In this document: positions 26,338 through 34,876 of the stretch, in pieces | How positions within the stretch are numbered: the stretch's first letter is position 1 | Layout: each line of letters begins with the position of its first letter | NCBI RefSeq assembly: GCF_002844195.1 | Contig: NZ_PEND01000001.1 | Span: 1-64,000, forward strand | Direction of reading: 5' to 3' | From: Halegenticoccus soli | GTDB lineage: Archaea; Halobacteriota; Halobacteria; Halobacteriales; Haloferacaceae | Length of the DNA: 64,000 nt | The notes under the pieces: model-generated | Databases searched by the model: none | Told to the model about the DNA's origin: nothing | The model's input: the letters and a program-made list of their open reading frames with translations, nothing else | Program-made: the position numbers and the translations under genes

Positions 26338-27339
26338 ATGGCGGTGACGCTGCCCGCGGACGTGCTCGAACGCTACCGGCGCTTTTCGCTGTACAACTCG
26401 CCGTACCCGGCGCACGACCGCGGCTGCGCGATCGACCTCTACCCCGAGACGAACGAGGGGATCTCGCCCGTCGCCGGGGAGGTGCTCGACGCGCGAACCG
26501 TCCGCTGTCCCGACCGCCCCTACGCGGTCGATCACGACCACCTCATCCTGATCGACGCGGACGAGCGGTGCGCGGGATCCGACGGCGACGGGTACGTCGC
26601 CCGGGTCCTCCACGTCGACCCCGTCGTCGAACCCGGCGACCGCGTCGAGGTCGGCGACCCGCTCGGCGAGATGGTCCGCTCCGGCTTCTTCGGTCAGTGG
26701 GTCGACAACCACGTCCACCTCGGGTTCCGCGAGCGCGGGCGGAACGCCTACCGCGCGGCCGGATCGCTCCCGGTCGACGTCGACGCGCCTGTCGAGCCCC
26801 TGCCGTGGGACGGGACCGGCACGGTCGTCGAAACCGGACCGACCCACGCCGTGCTCGACTCGCCCGTCCACCCCGCGCCGGGCGAGTGGTTCGCCGGGAT
26901 CGCCGCGGACGACGGGACCGTCCTCGACGGCGGCCTCGCCCACTACGGGGGCGGCGGGGCGCTCGCGTCGACGCCGCCCGCGTCCGCGGCGAGACGGTCG
27001 GCCGGGGCAGGGCGGACGACCGCGACAGGCCGAGGCGACGCGCCGGGGCGGGCGACCGCGGCGGGGATCCGATCCCCGGGCGCGGAGTGCGGCGATTCCG
27101 CCCGCGAACTGTCGCTCCTCGGGACGCCGATCGGCGTCGCCGAGGGCCGCGACGTGACGTGGCGGCCGATCGACGTGCTGGCGAACGGCGAGCGCGTGAC
27201 GGGGATCTCGCTGTTCGCCGCCCGCGACGCCGCCTTCGGGGCGAAGCTCGTCGCGCCGGATCACGACCTCGCCGTCGGCGACGAGGTCGAGGTGTCGATC
27301 CGACCGAGCGACGATCCGATCAGACTCGGCGGGCGGTGA
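26338..27339 (+). CDS. M23-like (LytM fold) protein without signal peptide
   Basis: 333 residues. The first half looks like an M23/LytM domain: HDRGCAIDLYPETNEGISPV carries an H-x(5)-D-like pair, DRVEVGDPLGEMVRSGFFGQ is the usual strand, and WVDNHVHLGFRERG carries the H-x-H. There is no signal peptide or membrane segment, so the protein is probably cytoplasmic. A low-complexity Ala/Gly/Arg stretch (about 210-260) separates a C-terminal domain ending DEVEVSIRPSDDPIRLGGR. Haloarchaea lack murein, so the target is not peptidoglycan. Catalysis is not assured. Confidence 0.7.
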   Translation: MAVTLPADVLERYRRFSLYNSPYPAHDRGCAIDLYPETNEGISPVAGEVLDARTVRCPDRPYAVDHDHLILIDADERCAGSDGDGYVARVLHVDPVVEPGDRVEVGDPLGEMVRSGFFGQWVDNHVHLGFRERGRNAYRAAGSLPVDVDAPVEPLPWDGTGTVVETGPTHAVLDSPVHPAPGEWFAGIAADDGTVLDGGLAHYGGGGALASTPPASAARRSAGAGRTTATGRGDAPGRATAAGIRSPGAECGDSARELSLLGTPIGVAEGRDVTWRPIDVLANGERVTGISLFAARDAAFGAKLVAPDHDLAVGDEVEVSIRPSDDPIRLGGR

Positions 27340-27543
27340 GAGGCCCCGGGGAACGGCGGGCGGCGAGGATCCGGGTCGTCGAACCCCGCTCTCGGACCTC
27401 GTCGCGGTCCCGAACGTCGGTTCGCCCCGCGGACAGCGCCGCGCCGAAGGTCGCCACCTCGCCCGCGGCCACGGTATCGCGGTGTGACCGGTCGGTCGCC
27501 CGACCGACGACGGTTCTTTCCTCCGCCCGCGCCTCTCTCTTCC

Positions 27544-28977
27544 ATGGGAGACACGTTCGTAGTGGTGGGCGGCGACGCGGCGGGGATGAGCGCCGCGAGC
27601 AAGGCGAAGCGCGACGCGCCCGAGATGGACGTCGTCGCGTTCGAGAAGGGAAACTGGGTGTCGTACTCTGCCTGCGGGATGCCGTACTACATCGAGGGGA
27701 GCGTCGAATCGCTCTCGGATCTCGTCGCGGTCGACCCCCGGGAGTTCGTCGAGGAGCGCGGCATCGACCTCCGACTGCGCCACGAGGTCGTGGGGATCGA
27801 TCCAGAGCGCAGAACGGTCGCCGTCAGGGGCGAGGGCGGCGAGTTCGAGCAGCCGTACGACGCGCTCCTGATCGCGACGGGCGCGCGGGCGACCGTGCCG
27901 CCGGTCGACGGGACGGACCTCGGCTGCGTGTTCACGCTGCGATCCCTGGACGAGGCGCGGACGATCCGAAAGCGCGTCGAGGACGCCGGCGCGGATCCGG
28001 ACCGCGAACCGCCCGGGTCCGCCGACCCCGACGAGGACGTCGCCGCGTTCCTGCTGGAGCGCGACCCGACGACCGTCGGCGTCGTCGGCGGGGGGTACGT
28101 CGGCCTCGAACTCGCCGACGCGCTCCACGCCCGCGGGCTAGACGTGCACCTCTTTCAGCGCTCGGAACACGTGCTCAGCCCGTACGCCGACACCGTCGCC
28201 GAAGTCGTCGAGGATCACCTGCGGGAGCGGGGCGTCACCCTCCACCTCGGTTCGTCCGTGACCGGGCTCGCGGGCGACACCGACGTCGCCGCGATCGAGA
28301 CGGCGGACGGCTCGGTCCCCGTCGACATGGCCGTCGTCGGGACCGGCGTCGTCCCGAACGTCGAACTCGCGGCGGACGCGGGCGTCACGATCGGGGGGAC
28401 GGGTGCCATCGCGACCGACCCGTACAACCGGACCAACCTCGACGACGTCTACGCCGCCGGCGACTGCGCCGAGGTCGAGAACGTGATCACCGACGCCCCG
28501 ACGTACGTCCCGCTGGCGCTCACCGCCAACCGGCACGGGCGCGCCGTCGGAAGCACCGTGGCGGGACGGCCGACGAAGGGTGGCGGCGTCGTCGGCACGG
28601 CCGTCGCGAAGGTCGTGGAACTGGAGGTCGCCAGAACGGGGATCACGGACCTCGAAGAGGCCCGAGAGGCCGGCTTCGACCCGGTCGAGCGGACGATCAC
28701 GACCGGGTCCCGGGCGAGCTACGATCCCGGCCGCGCGCCGATAACCATCCAGATGGTCGCCGACGCGGCGAGCGGCCGGCTCCTCGGGGCGAGCATGGCC
28801 GGGACCGACAGGGTGGCGAAGCGCATCGACACGGTCGCCACCGCGCTCCACGCGGGGATGACGCTCGATCAGGTCGAGCGGCTCGATCTCGCGTACGCCC
28901 CGCCCTTCAGCCCCGTCTGGGATCCGGTCCTCACCGCGGCGAAGGTGCTGAACGGGGCGCTCGGCCGAGACGACTGA
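27544..28977 (+). CDS. FAD-dependent CoA-disulfide reductase-like oxidoreductase
   Basis: 477 residues of the class III pyridine nucleotide-disulfide oxidoreductases. FAD site FVVVGGDAAGMSAASKAKR; a single redox Cys in WVSYSACGMPYYIEGSVES; NAD(P) site TTVGVVGGGYVGLELADAL; second FAD motif NLDDVYAAGDCAEV; dimerisation domain at the end (KVVELEVARTGITD, LAYAPPFSPVWDP). Members reduce CoA disulfide or oxygen. A 20-residue Asp/Pro-rich insert lies before the NAD site. Stand-alone gene. Confidence 0.9.
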   Translation: MGDTFVVVGGDAAGMSAASKAKRDAPEMDVVAFEKGNWVSYSACGMPYYIEGSVESLSDLVAVDPREFVEERGIDLRLRHEVVGIDPERRTVAVRGEGGEFEQPYDALLIATGARATVPPVDGTDLGCVFTLRSLDEARTIRKRVEDAGADPDREPPGSADPDEDVAAFLLERDPTTVGVVGGGYVGLELADALHARGLDVHLFQRSEHVLSPYADTVAEVVEDHLRERGVTLHLGSSVTGLAGDTDVAAIETADGSVPVDMAVVGTGVVPNVELAADAGVTIGGTGAIATDPYNRTNLDDVYAAGDCAEVENVITDAPTYVPLALTANRHGRAVGSTVAGRPTKGGGVVGTAVAKVVELEVARTGITDLEEAREAGFDPVERTITTGSRASYDPGRAPITIQMVADAASGRLLGASMAGTDRVAKRIDTVATALHAGMTLDQVERLDLAYAPPFSPVWDPVLTAAKVLNGALGRDD

Positions 28978-29113
28978 CCGGCGCGCGTTCGGCACCGCGC
29001 GTTCGATTCCCGCGTTCGGCGTCGGGCGGCCGCGTTCCTCTCCTCGCCGGCGCAAGGAATCGCGGCCGCCGGACGACCGCAGACTACATGTGCCCGCTCG
29101 CGGACGTTTCGGT

Positions 29114-29572
29114 ATGCCAACACCGTCCGACGACGGAGACCTCCCCGACGGCGCGGCGGACCTCGTCCGGAGACGCGTCGAGGAGGAGCACGGGTACCTC
29201 TCGTGGCTCGGAACGCGCGTCGAGTCCGTCGAGCGCGGCCGGATCGTCATGACGGTCCCGTACGACGAGAAGCTCACGAACGCGACGACTCCGCCGACCG
29301 TCCACGGGGGCGTCGCCGCGACGCTCGTCGACACCGCGGGCGGGATCGCCCTGCGAACGACGCTCGACGATCCGCTCGCCGGCGGGGTCGCGACCGTCAA
29401 CCTGAACGTGAACTACCTCCGGCGGGCCTCCGGGGATCTGACGGCGACCGCCGAGGTCGTCCGCGCCGGGGGGACTATCGGCGTGAGCGAGATGACCGTC
29501 GAGGGCCCGACGCCCGACGGCGGGACCGAGGCGGTCGCGACCGGACAGGCGGCTTATCGCCTGTTCAGGTGA
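29114..29572 (+). CDS. PaaI-type hotdog thioesterase
   Basis: 152 residues. The hotdog core shows NATTPPTVHGGVAATLVDTA and GVATVNLNVNYLRRASGDLT, the PaaI pattern with HGG and the following Asp. It hydrolyses acyl- or aryl-CoA thioesters. I start at 29114 (MPTPSDDGDLPDG) and not at 29090, because a GACTACATG box sits about 28 bp before it. The histidine kinase gene follows after 104 bp. Confidence 0.88.
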   Translation: MPTPSDDGDLPDGAADLVRRRVEEEHGYLSWLGTRVESVERGRIVMTVPYDEKLTNATTPPTVHGGVAATLVDTAGGIALRTTLDDPLAGGVATVNLNVNYLRRASGDLTATAEVVRAGGTIGVSEMTVEGPTPDGGTEAVATGQAAYRLFR

Positions 29573-29675
29573 ACCACCGGACAACTCGGCGATAGGTCCG
29601 CCCTCCTCGCGCGGGACGAACCGACGAACCGCGCCGGTCGGTAAAGCTATACGGGGAAACGCCACAGTCCGTGGT

Positions 29676-32060
29676 ATGTTCCAGGGCGTGACACCTTTTG
29701 GCGCGGCGCTGCTCGTCAGCGCCGGGGCGGGGTCGGCGCTGTTGGCGGCGCTCGCGGCGCTCGCGTGGCGGCGTCGGCCGCGGGCCGGCGCCGGCCCGTT
29801 CGCCGTCATGATGGCGCTGGATGGGCTCTGGTTGTTCGTCGTCGCGCTCCAACTGCTCGCACCCTCGCCCGAGAGCGCGATCCGGTTGTTCCGCCTCACG
29901 CAGGCGCTCGTCGTCTTCGTGCCAGTCGTCTGGATCGTCTTCGCCCTCTCGTACGCCGACCGCGCCGATCGGCTGTCCCCCCGCGTCGTCGGTCTGCTCC
30001 TCGCGTTTCCCGCCGCCGTCGCCGCCCTGACGCTCTCGGACCGCGGATTCGTCGTCTCCGGGGCTGCGGCGACGTCTCTCGGCGGCGTGTGGGGCGTCTC
30101 GTACGCGTACGGCCCGATCGGACGCCTCAGCGCCGTCTACGCGTACGCCCTGGTCGTCGCGGGCTTCGTCGCGCTCTTCCGGCTGCTGCTCGGCTCCTCG
30201 CGGTACCACCGTAGGCAGGTCGGACTGGTCGTCGCCGCCGCGACGCTCCCCGCCGTCGCGAACGCGCTCTCCCTCGCGGGCGTCGGCCCGTTCTCGGCGT
30301 TCGATCCCACGCCGTACGCCGTCGCCGTCGAGGGGGTCGTGCTCTTCGTCGCGCTGTTCGATTCCCGGCTGTTCGACGTCGCGCCGGTCGCCCGCGCCGC
30401 GCTGGTCGACACCATGGCCGACGGCGTCGTCGTCCTCGACGGCGAGGGACGCGTCGTCGACATCAACCCGGCCGCGGCCGCGCTCGCGGGTGCGCGGAGC
30501 GACGACGGGGAGCGCCGCGGCGGAGTCGACGAGGGTTACGTCGGCGCCGACGTCGACGCGGTGCTGCCGACTATCGGGGCCTGGTTGGCGGCAGACGGGG
30601 ACCGCGGCACGGTGACGCTTTCCGGACCCGACGGGCCGCGGCACGTCGACGTACAGGTCACGGAGCTTTCCTCCGGCCCCGTCCGCCCGGCGGGGCGGCT
30701 CGTCGTGCTGCGCGACGCGACGGAGCGGGTTCGGCGCGAGGAAACCCTCGAAGCGCTCCAGACGGCGACCCGCGCCCTGATGAGCGCGCCGACCGAGCGG
30801 GCGGTCTGCGACACCGCGGTGTCCGCCGCCCGCGACCTGCTCCGGCTCGAGTACGTCGCCGTCTACCTGCTCGACGAGCGGACCGGATCCCTCGAACCGG
30901 CGGCGTACACCGACGGCGTGTCGGAGCTGTACGATCCGGTTCCGTCGTTCCCCGTCGGCGAGGGCCTCCTCGGCGCGGCCTTCGAGGCCGGGGAGGCGCT
31001 CGTCTACGACGACGTCCGCGACGCCCCCGAACTCCGCGACGACGAGACGCGCCTCGGCGGCGCGATCGTCGTCCCCCTCGGCCGCCGCGGCGCGCTCGCC
31101 ATCTCGACGACCGGGCCGGTCGAGTTCGACGACGAACTCGTCAACTTCGCCGAACTCCTCGCCGCGAGCGTCCGCGCGGCGCTCGCCCGGGCGGAGCGCG
31201 AGCGCGAGCTCGCAGCGCGGAACGAGCGCCTCGACGAGTTCGCGGGCATCGTCTCCCACGACCTCCGCAACCCCCTCTCCATCGCCGCGGGCTACCTCGA
31301 TCTCCTCCGGGAGGAGCGCGGCGGTTCGCCCCACCTCGACCGCGTCGAGGACGCGCTCGCCCGCATCGACGACATCACGACCGACATGCTGGCGCTGGCG
31401 CGGGAGGGCGACCGGGCGTCGCGCCGCGAGCCCCTCCGGCTCTCGACGGTCGCCGAGAGCGCCTGGGAGACGGTCGTCACCGGCGACGCGCGGCTGGACT
31501 GCGCGCTCGGCGATCTCACGGTGACGGGCGACCCCGGCCTGGTCAGACAGTCGTTCGAGAACCTGTTCCGGAACGCCGTCGAACACGGCGGCTCGGGAAC
31601 CGTCGTCTCCGTCGGACCGCTCGCCGACGGGACCGGGTTCTTCGTCGAGGACGACGGCCCCGGCGTCCCGGCGTCCAGGCGGGGGAGCGTGTTCGACCGG
31701 GGCTACTCGACGGACGACGGGACGGGCCTCGGGCTGGCGATCGTGCGGGACGTCGTCGACGCGCACGGCTGGCGTGTCCGACTCGCCGACGGCGCGCGCG
31801 GCGGGGCCCGGTTCGAGATCGTCACCGACGGGGAGCGAACGGCCGGAGGTGCGACGGCGGCCGAGCCCGCTACTCGAACTCGACCTCGTCCAGCGTCGTC
31901 ACCTCGCCGAACAGCCAGCCCGCGTGGTCGATCGCGTACGCCTTGTGGTCGTCCTCGATGGCCCCGACGGCGTCCTCGACGAGCACCGGCCGGAAGTCGC
32001 GGAGGCCGGCGCTCCCGGCGGTGTGGAGCACGCAGACGTTGGCGAGCGTCCCGCAGATGA
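29676..32060 (+). CDS. 7TM-PAS-GAF histidine kinase
   Basis: 794 residues as read. In order: seven N-terminal membrane helices (about 5-225, HisKA_7TM type), a PAS-like domain (235-345, MADGVVVLDGEGRVVDINPA), a GAF domain (360-510), HisKA with phospho-acceptor His528 in GIVSHDLRNPLS, and HATPase with N box NLFRNAVEHGG, G1 EDDGPGVP and G2 GTGLGLAIV. It senses an unknown membrane or soluble signal; no response regulator gene is adjacent. The kinase domain ends near residue 714 (ARFEIV). The last 80 residues are Arg/Pro/Ser-rich and lie antisense over the nicotinamidase gene, so the true end may be earlier or a stop may be lost. Confidence 0.9.
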   Translation: MFQGVTPFGAALLVSAGAGSALLAALAALAWRRRPRAGAGPFAVMMALDGLWLFVVALQLLAPSPESAIRLFRLTQALVVFVPVVWIVFALSYADRADRLSPRVVGLLLAFPAAVAALTLSDRGFVVSGAAATSLGGVWGVSYAYGPIGRLSAVYAYALVVAGFVALFRLLLGSSRYHRRQVGLVVAAATLPAVANALSLAGVGPFSAFDPTPYAVAVEGVVLFVALFDSRLFDVAPVARAALVDTMADGVVVLDGEGRVVDINPAAAALAGARSDDGERRGGVDEGYVGADVDAVLPTIGAWLAADGDRGTVTLSGPDGPRHVDVQVTELSSGPVRPAGRLVVLRDATERVRREETLEALQTATRALMSAPTERAVCDTAVSAARDLLRLEYVAVYLLDERTGSLEPAAYTDGVSELYDPVPSFPVGEGLLGAAFEAGEALVYDDVRDAPELRDDETRLGGAIVVPLGRRGALAISTTGPVEFDDELVNFAELLAASVRAALARAERERELAARNERLDEFAGIVSHDLRNPLSIAAGYLDLLREERGGSPHLDRVEDALARIDDITTDMLALAREGDRASRREPLRLSTVAESAWETVVTGDARLDCALGDLTVTGDPGLVRQSFENLFRNAVEHGGSGTVVSVGPLADGTGFFVEDDGPGVPASRRGSVFDRGYSTDDGTGLGLAIVRDVVDAHGWRVRLADGARGGARFEIVTDGERTAGGATAAEPATRTRPRPASSPRRTASPRGRSRTPCGRPRWPRRRPRRAPAGSRGGRRSRRCGARRRWRASRR

Positions 32061-32442
32061 GGAGGTCGTCGATCCCGTGCGCCCGCAGCCATCCCTCCAG
32101 GTCGGTCCGGTAGAAGGCGTCGTAGGTGTGCTTCGTCACGACGTGATCCCCCTCGCGCACGTCGAGTTCGTCGACGATCTCCGTCTCCCAGGTCCCCTCG
32201 ACTACGTGCTCCCCCCAGCGCTCGAACTCATCGTAGTAGTGGGCGTCCTCGAACTGCTCCGGCGGGTGGACGTCCCGGGTGAAGACGACCGTCGCGCCCG
32301 CCCCGCGCGCTCTCGCGATCAACTCCGAGACGGGCTCTACGGCCGCCTCGCTCCCGGGGGCGTAGAGGCTGCCGTCCGGGTGGCAGAAGCCGTTCTGCAT
32401 GTCGACGACGACGACCGCCGTGCGATCGGGTGCGAACTTCAT
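31870..32442 (-). CDS. Isochorismatase-fold cysteine hydrolase, probable nicotinamidase
   Basis: 190 residues. Catalytic Asp14 in AVVVVDMQNGFCHPDG, Lys in DHVVTKHTYDAFYRTDLE, Cys in LLICGTLANVCVLHTAG. FTRDVHPPEQFEDAHYYDE supplies the metal-site region seen in nicotinamidases. It would turn nicotinamide into nicotinate, which the phosphoribosyltransferase at 38200 uses. Its 3' 190 bp are overlapped by the end of the kinase reading frame. Other isochorismatase-family activities are possible. Confidence 0.85.
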   Translation of the reverse strand: MKFAPDRTAVVVVDMQNGFCHPDGSLYAPGSEAAVEPVSELIARARGAGATVVFTRDVHPPEQFEDAHYYDEFERWGEHVVEGTWETEIVDELDVREGDHVVTKHTYDAFYRTDLEGWLRAHGIDDLLICGTLANVCVLHTAGSAGLRDFRPVLVEDAVGAIEDDHKAYAIDHAGWLFGEVTTLDEVEFE

Positions 32443-32610
32443 GGTCGATTCTACGCCCCGAAGCGCAAAACGGTTGTCTCGACCCGTCGGGTGTCGGCCG
32501 GTCGGGGTCCCGATCCGTCGCCGCCGCGAGCGCGCGGACCGTCGGGCTCTCCGACCCGGCGGCCTCTTGGGGGTGACGACGCGTCGACCGCGGCCGCCGA
32601 TCCCTCGGGG

Positions 32611-33381
32611 CTACGCGACGAGCGAGATCGCGACGAGCACGAGAACGCCCCCGAGCGCCGACTTCAGCCGCGCCGTCGGAATCCGGTGAGCGAGCCGCCA
32701 CCCGACGACGACGCCGACGAGCTGCGGCACCCCGACGAGCGCCGCGAGCGACGGCGACACCGCGCCGTGGGCGGCGTACGTCGCGGCCGCGAACCCCGAG
32801 AGGAACACCGACTGAACCTGCGCGGCGGCGACCGCGAGCAGCATCGGCGTTCCGAGGAGCACGAGCGCCGGGACCGTCAGCACGGGTCCTCCGACCCCGA
32901 GCAGCCCCCCCGTCACGCCGATGGCGAAGCCGACGGCGGCAACGACCGCCCGTCCGCGCGCCGTCTCCGAGTCGATCTCCGCGACCGCGGCGAGCCCCCG
33001 GCGCTCGCGCGCGACGATCACGACCCCGACGGTCGCGAGAAACGCGGCGAGCAGGCCGCCGAAGACCGACCGCGGCAGCCGCGTGTTCAGCGTCGCGCCG
33101 ACGACCGCGCCGAGCACGCCCGTCGCGCTCAGGATCGCCGCGAGGAGGCGTCCCCGCTCCCCGGTCAGTTCGCCGGATCGCCGGTAGGCGTAGCTGCCGA
33201 CGAGACCGGTCGCGACGAACGTCGCGCTCGCGGTGCCGGCGACCGTCGCGGGCGACGCCGGGGTGAGCGCGAACAGCGCCGCGGTGACGAAGACGCCGCC
33301 GGGTCCGACGGTCGTGATGCCCGCGCCCGCGAAAAGGGCCACGAGGACCAGCGCGACGGCGACGTCGATCGGCGGCGTCAT
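32611..33381 (-). CDS. TauE/SafE family permease
   Basis: 256 residues with seven to eight membrane helices in two repeats. Each repeat carries the family's glycine-rich signature (VGPGGVFVTAALFALTPASP and GVTGGLLGVGGPVLTVPALV). TauE/SafE proteins export sulfite, sulfoacetate or other organosulfur anions, or act in uptake. The start lies 9 bp after the stop of the NRAMP-like gene on the same strand, so the two are probably one transcript. Confidence 0.9.
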   Translation of the reverse strand: MTPPIDVAVALVLVALFAGAGITTVGPGGVFVTAALFALTPASPATVAGTASATFVATGLVGSYAYRRSGELTGERGRLLAAILSATGVLGAVVGATLNTRLPRSVFGGLLAAFLATVGVVIVARERRGLAAVAEIDSETARGRAVVAAVGFAIGVTGGLLGVGGPVLTVPALVLLGTPMLLAVAAAQVQSVFLSGFAAATYAAHGAVSPSLAALVGVPQLVGVVVGWRLAHRIPTARLKSALGGVLVLVAISLVA

Positions 33382-33390
33382 CGCGGGCGC

Positions 33391-34656
33391 TCAGAGGCCC
33401 CCGGACGTCAGCGCGTCGAAGAAGCCCGGGGCGGAGGTGACCGCGAGGTAGAGCGCGAGCACCACGAGGGCGAGATTCGCCGCCGACAGGGCCAGCCCGT
33501 TCCGGTGTTCGCCCATCGTCGCGCGATCGTTCACCGCCCAGAACAGGAGCGCCGCCGTGATCGGCAGCCCGACGATGCCGTTGTACGCCGGAAAGAGGAT
33601 GATCATGTCGACGACGCTGAGGCCGAACGCCCGGTGGACCAGCGGCGAGAGGCTGCCCAGGCCGACGCCGGCCGCGTAGATGAGCTTGAACTCGCGGCTC
33701 GCGCTGTCGACCTCTCGGCCGCGAGCGTGCTGGAGCAGGTAGGCCGGCGTCCACATGATCGGGACGATGCTGTTGAACGCCGCCGCGACGGCGCCGACGA
33801 GGAACAGCGCCATCGCCCACCCGCCGAGCACCTCCGCGAGCGCCAGCCCGGGCGTGATAAACGTCTCCAGTTCGGTGTAGCCGGCCGGCCTGAGAACCGC
33901 GGCGGCGACGACGACGATGGCGACGGTCGTGGCGCCGCCGACGAAGTACCCGATGCCGAGGTCGCGCCGCATCGTCGCGACGTCGTCGGCGCCCGTCCAG
34001 TTCTTCCGGTCGACGAGGTTCGATTCGAGGAAGAAGTTCGGCCACAGCGCCGTGGTTCCCATGATCGCCGCGGCGAGCGTCACCGCGCCCGCGTCGGGAA
34101 GCGCGGGGACGAACCCCGCCGCGACCTCCGGGACCGACGCGCCGCTTTTCGCCGCGACGACGAGATACCCCACGAGCAGCGCGAGCATCATCGCCGTCAT
34201 CAACCGCTCGATCCCCTCGTAGTTCATCACGCCGACGGCGATCGCGGCGATCCCGGTCAGCACCGCGATCGGCTGCCAGCCGACCGCGCCGCCGGTGAGG
34301 ATGGATACCCCCTTCCCGACCGCGGCCGTGAGTTCGAGCGTCCAGGCGACGCACCCGGCCGAGAGTACCAGCGCGAGCCCCGTCGCGGCGGGACCGCCGA
34401 GCTTCCGCCGCGCGAAGCTCATCAGGGTGTCGCCGAAGATGCCGAGCCGGGCGCTCATGTCCTGGGCCATGAACCCGAGGAGGACCGCTCCGACGACCGC
34501 CCAGAGCAGCCCGTATCCGTACCTGACGCCGGCCGAGCTCGCTATGAACACCGATCCCGAGCCGAAGTAGCTCGCGACCATCACGAACGCCAGCCCGTAC
34601 TGCTGGAAGAAGCCGGTCGCCGTGTCGCGGAGCTCCGAGGCGTATCCCGCGGACAT
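33391..34656 (-). CDS. NRAMP-like transporter with altered metal-site motifs
   Basis: 421 residues, about 11 membrane helices, related to NRAMP (SLC11) by FIASSAGVRYGYGLLWAVVG and NFFLESNLVDRKNW. By my alignment the helix-1 motif DPGN is replaced by GSGS (residues 32-35) and the helix-6 MPH motif by WPN. The usual Mn/Fe ligands Asp, Asn and Met are thus absent. Substrate may be Mg, another ion or something else. It is co-oriented with the TauE/SafE gene 9 bp downstream. Confidence 0.82.
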   Translation of the reverse strand: MSAGYASELRDTATGFFQQYGLAFVMVASYFGSGSVFIASSAGVRYGYGLLWAVVGAVLLGFMAQDMSARLGIFGDTLMSFARRKLGGPAATGLALVLSAGCVAWTLELTAAVGKGVSILTGGAVGWQPIAVLTGIAAIAVGVMNYEGIERLMTAMMLALLVGYLVVAAKSGASVPEVAAGFVPALPDAGAVTLAAAIMGTTALWPNFFLESNLVDRKNWTGADDVATMRRDLGIGYFVGGATTVAIVVVAAAVLRPAGYTELETFITPGLALAEVLGGWAMALFLVGAVAAAFNSIVPIMWTPAYLLQHARGREVDSASREFKLIYAAGVGLGSLSPLVHRAFGLSVVDMIILFPAYNGIVGLPITAALLFWAVNDRATMGEHRNGLALSAANLALVVLALYLAVTSAPGFFDALTSGGL

Positions 34657-34842
34657 CTATCGGTACGTCCCTCCCTCGCGGCTCGTCGTCCGGCGGATCG
34701 CCGCTCGTCTACCAGATGTGACTAAACGACCGCGCGGCCGGTCAGGATAGGTCATACGTCTATACTGTACGCGTCTCCTGACAGTCTTCTTCGTGCCTGT
34801 ATATGCCGGTCCATTAACTCCCCCTCGCCGCGATTCTCTCGA

Positions 34843-34850
34843 AAACTTAC
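34843..34850 (+). promoter_or_regulatory. TATA box of first HExxH surface protein gene
   Basis: AAACTTAC about 30 bp before the ATG at 34877; leaderless start expected. Confidence 0.4.
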
Positions 34851-34876
34851 TTCCCTCCCGGCCCCCATCGGCGAGT

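Noticed and set aside
31774-34725. 983-residue plus-strand frame rich in Arg, Asp and Glu
   Set aside because: It is antisense to nicotinamidase, TauE/SafE and NRAMP-like genes, which have clear domains.
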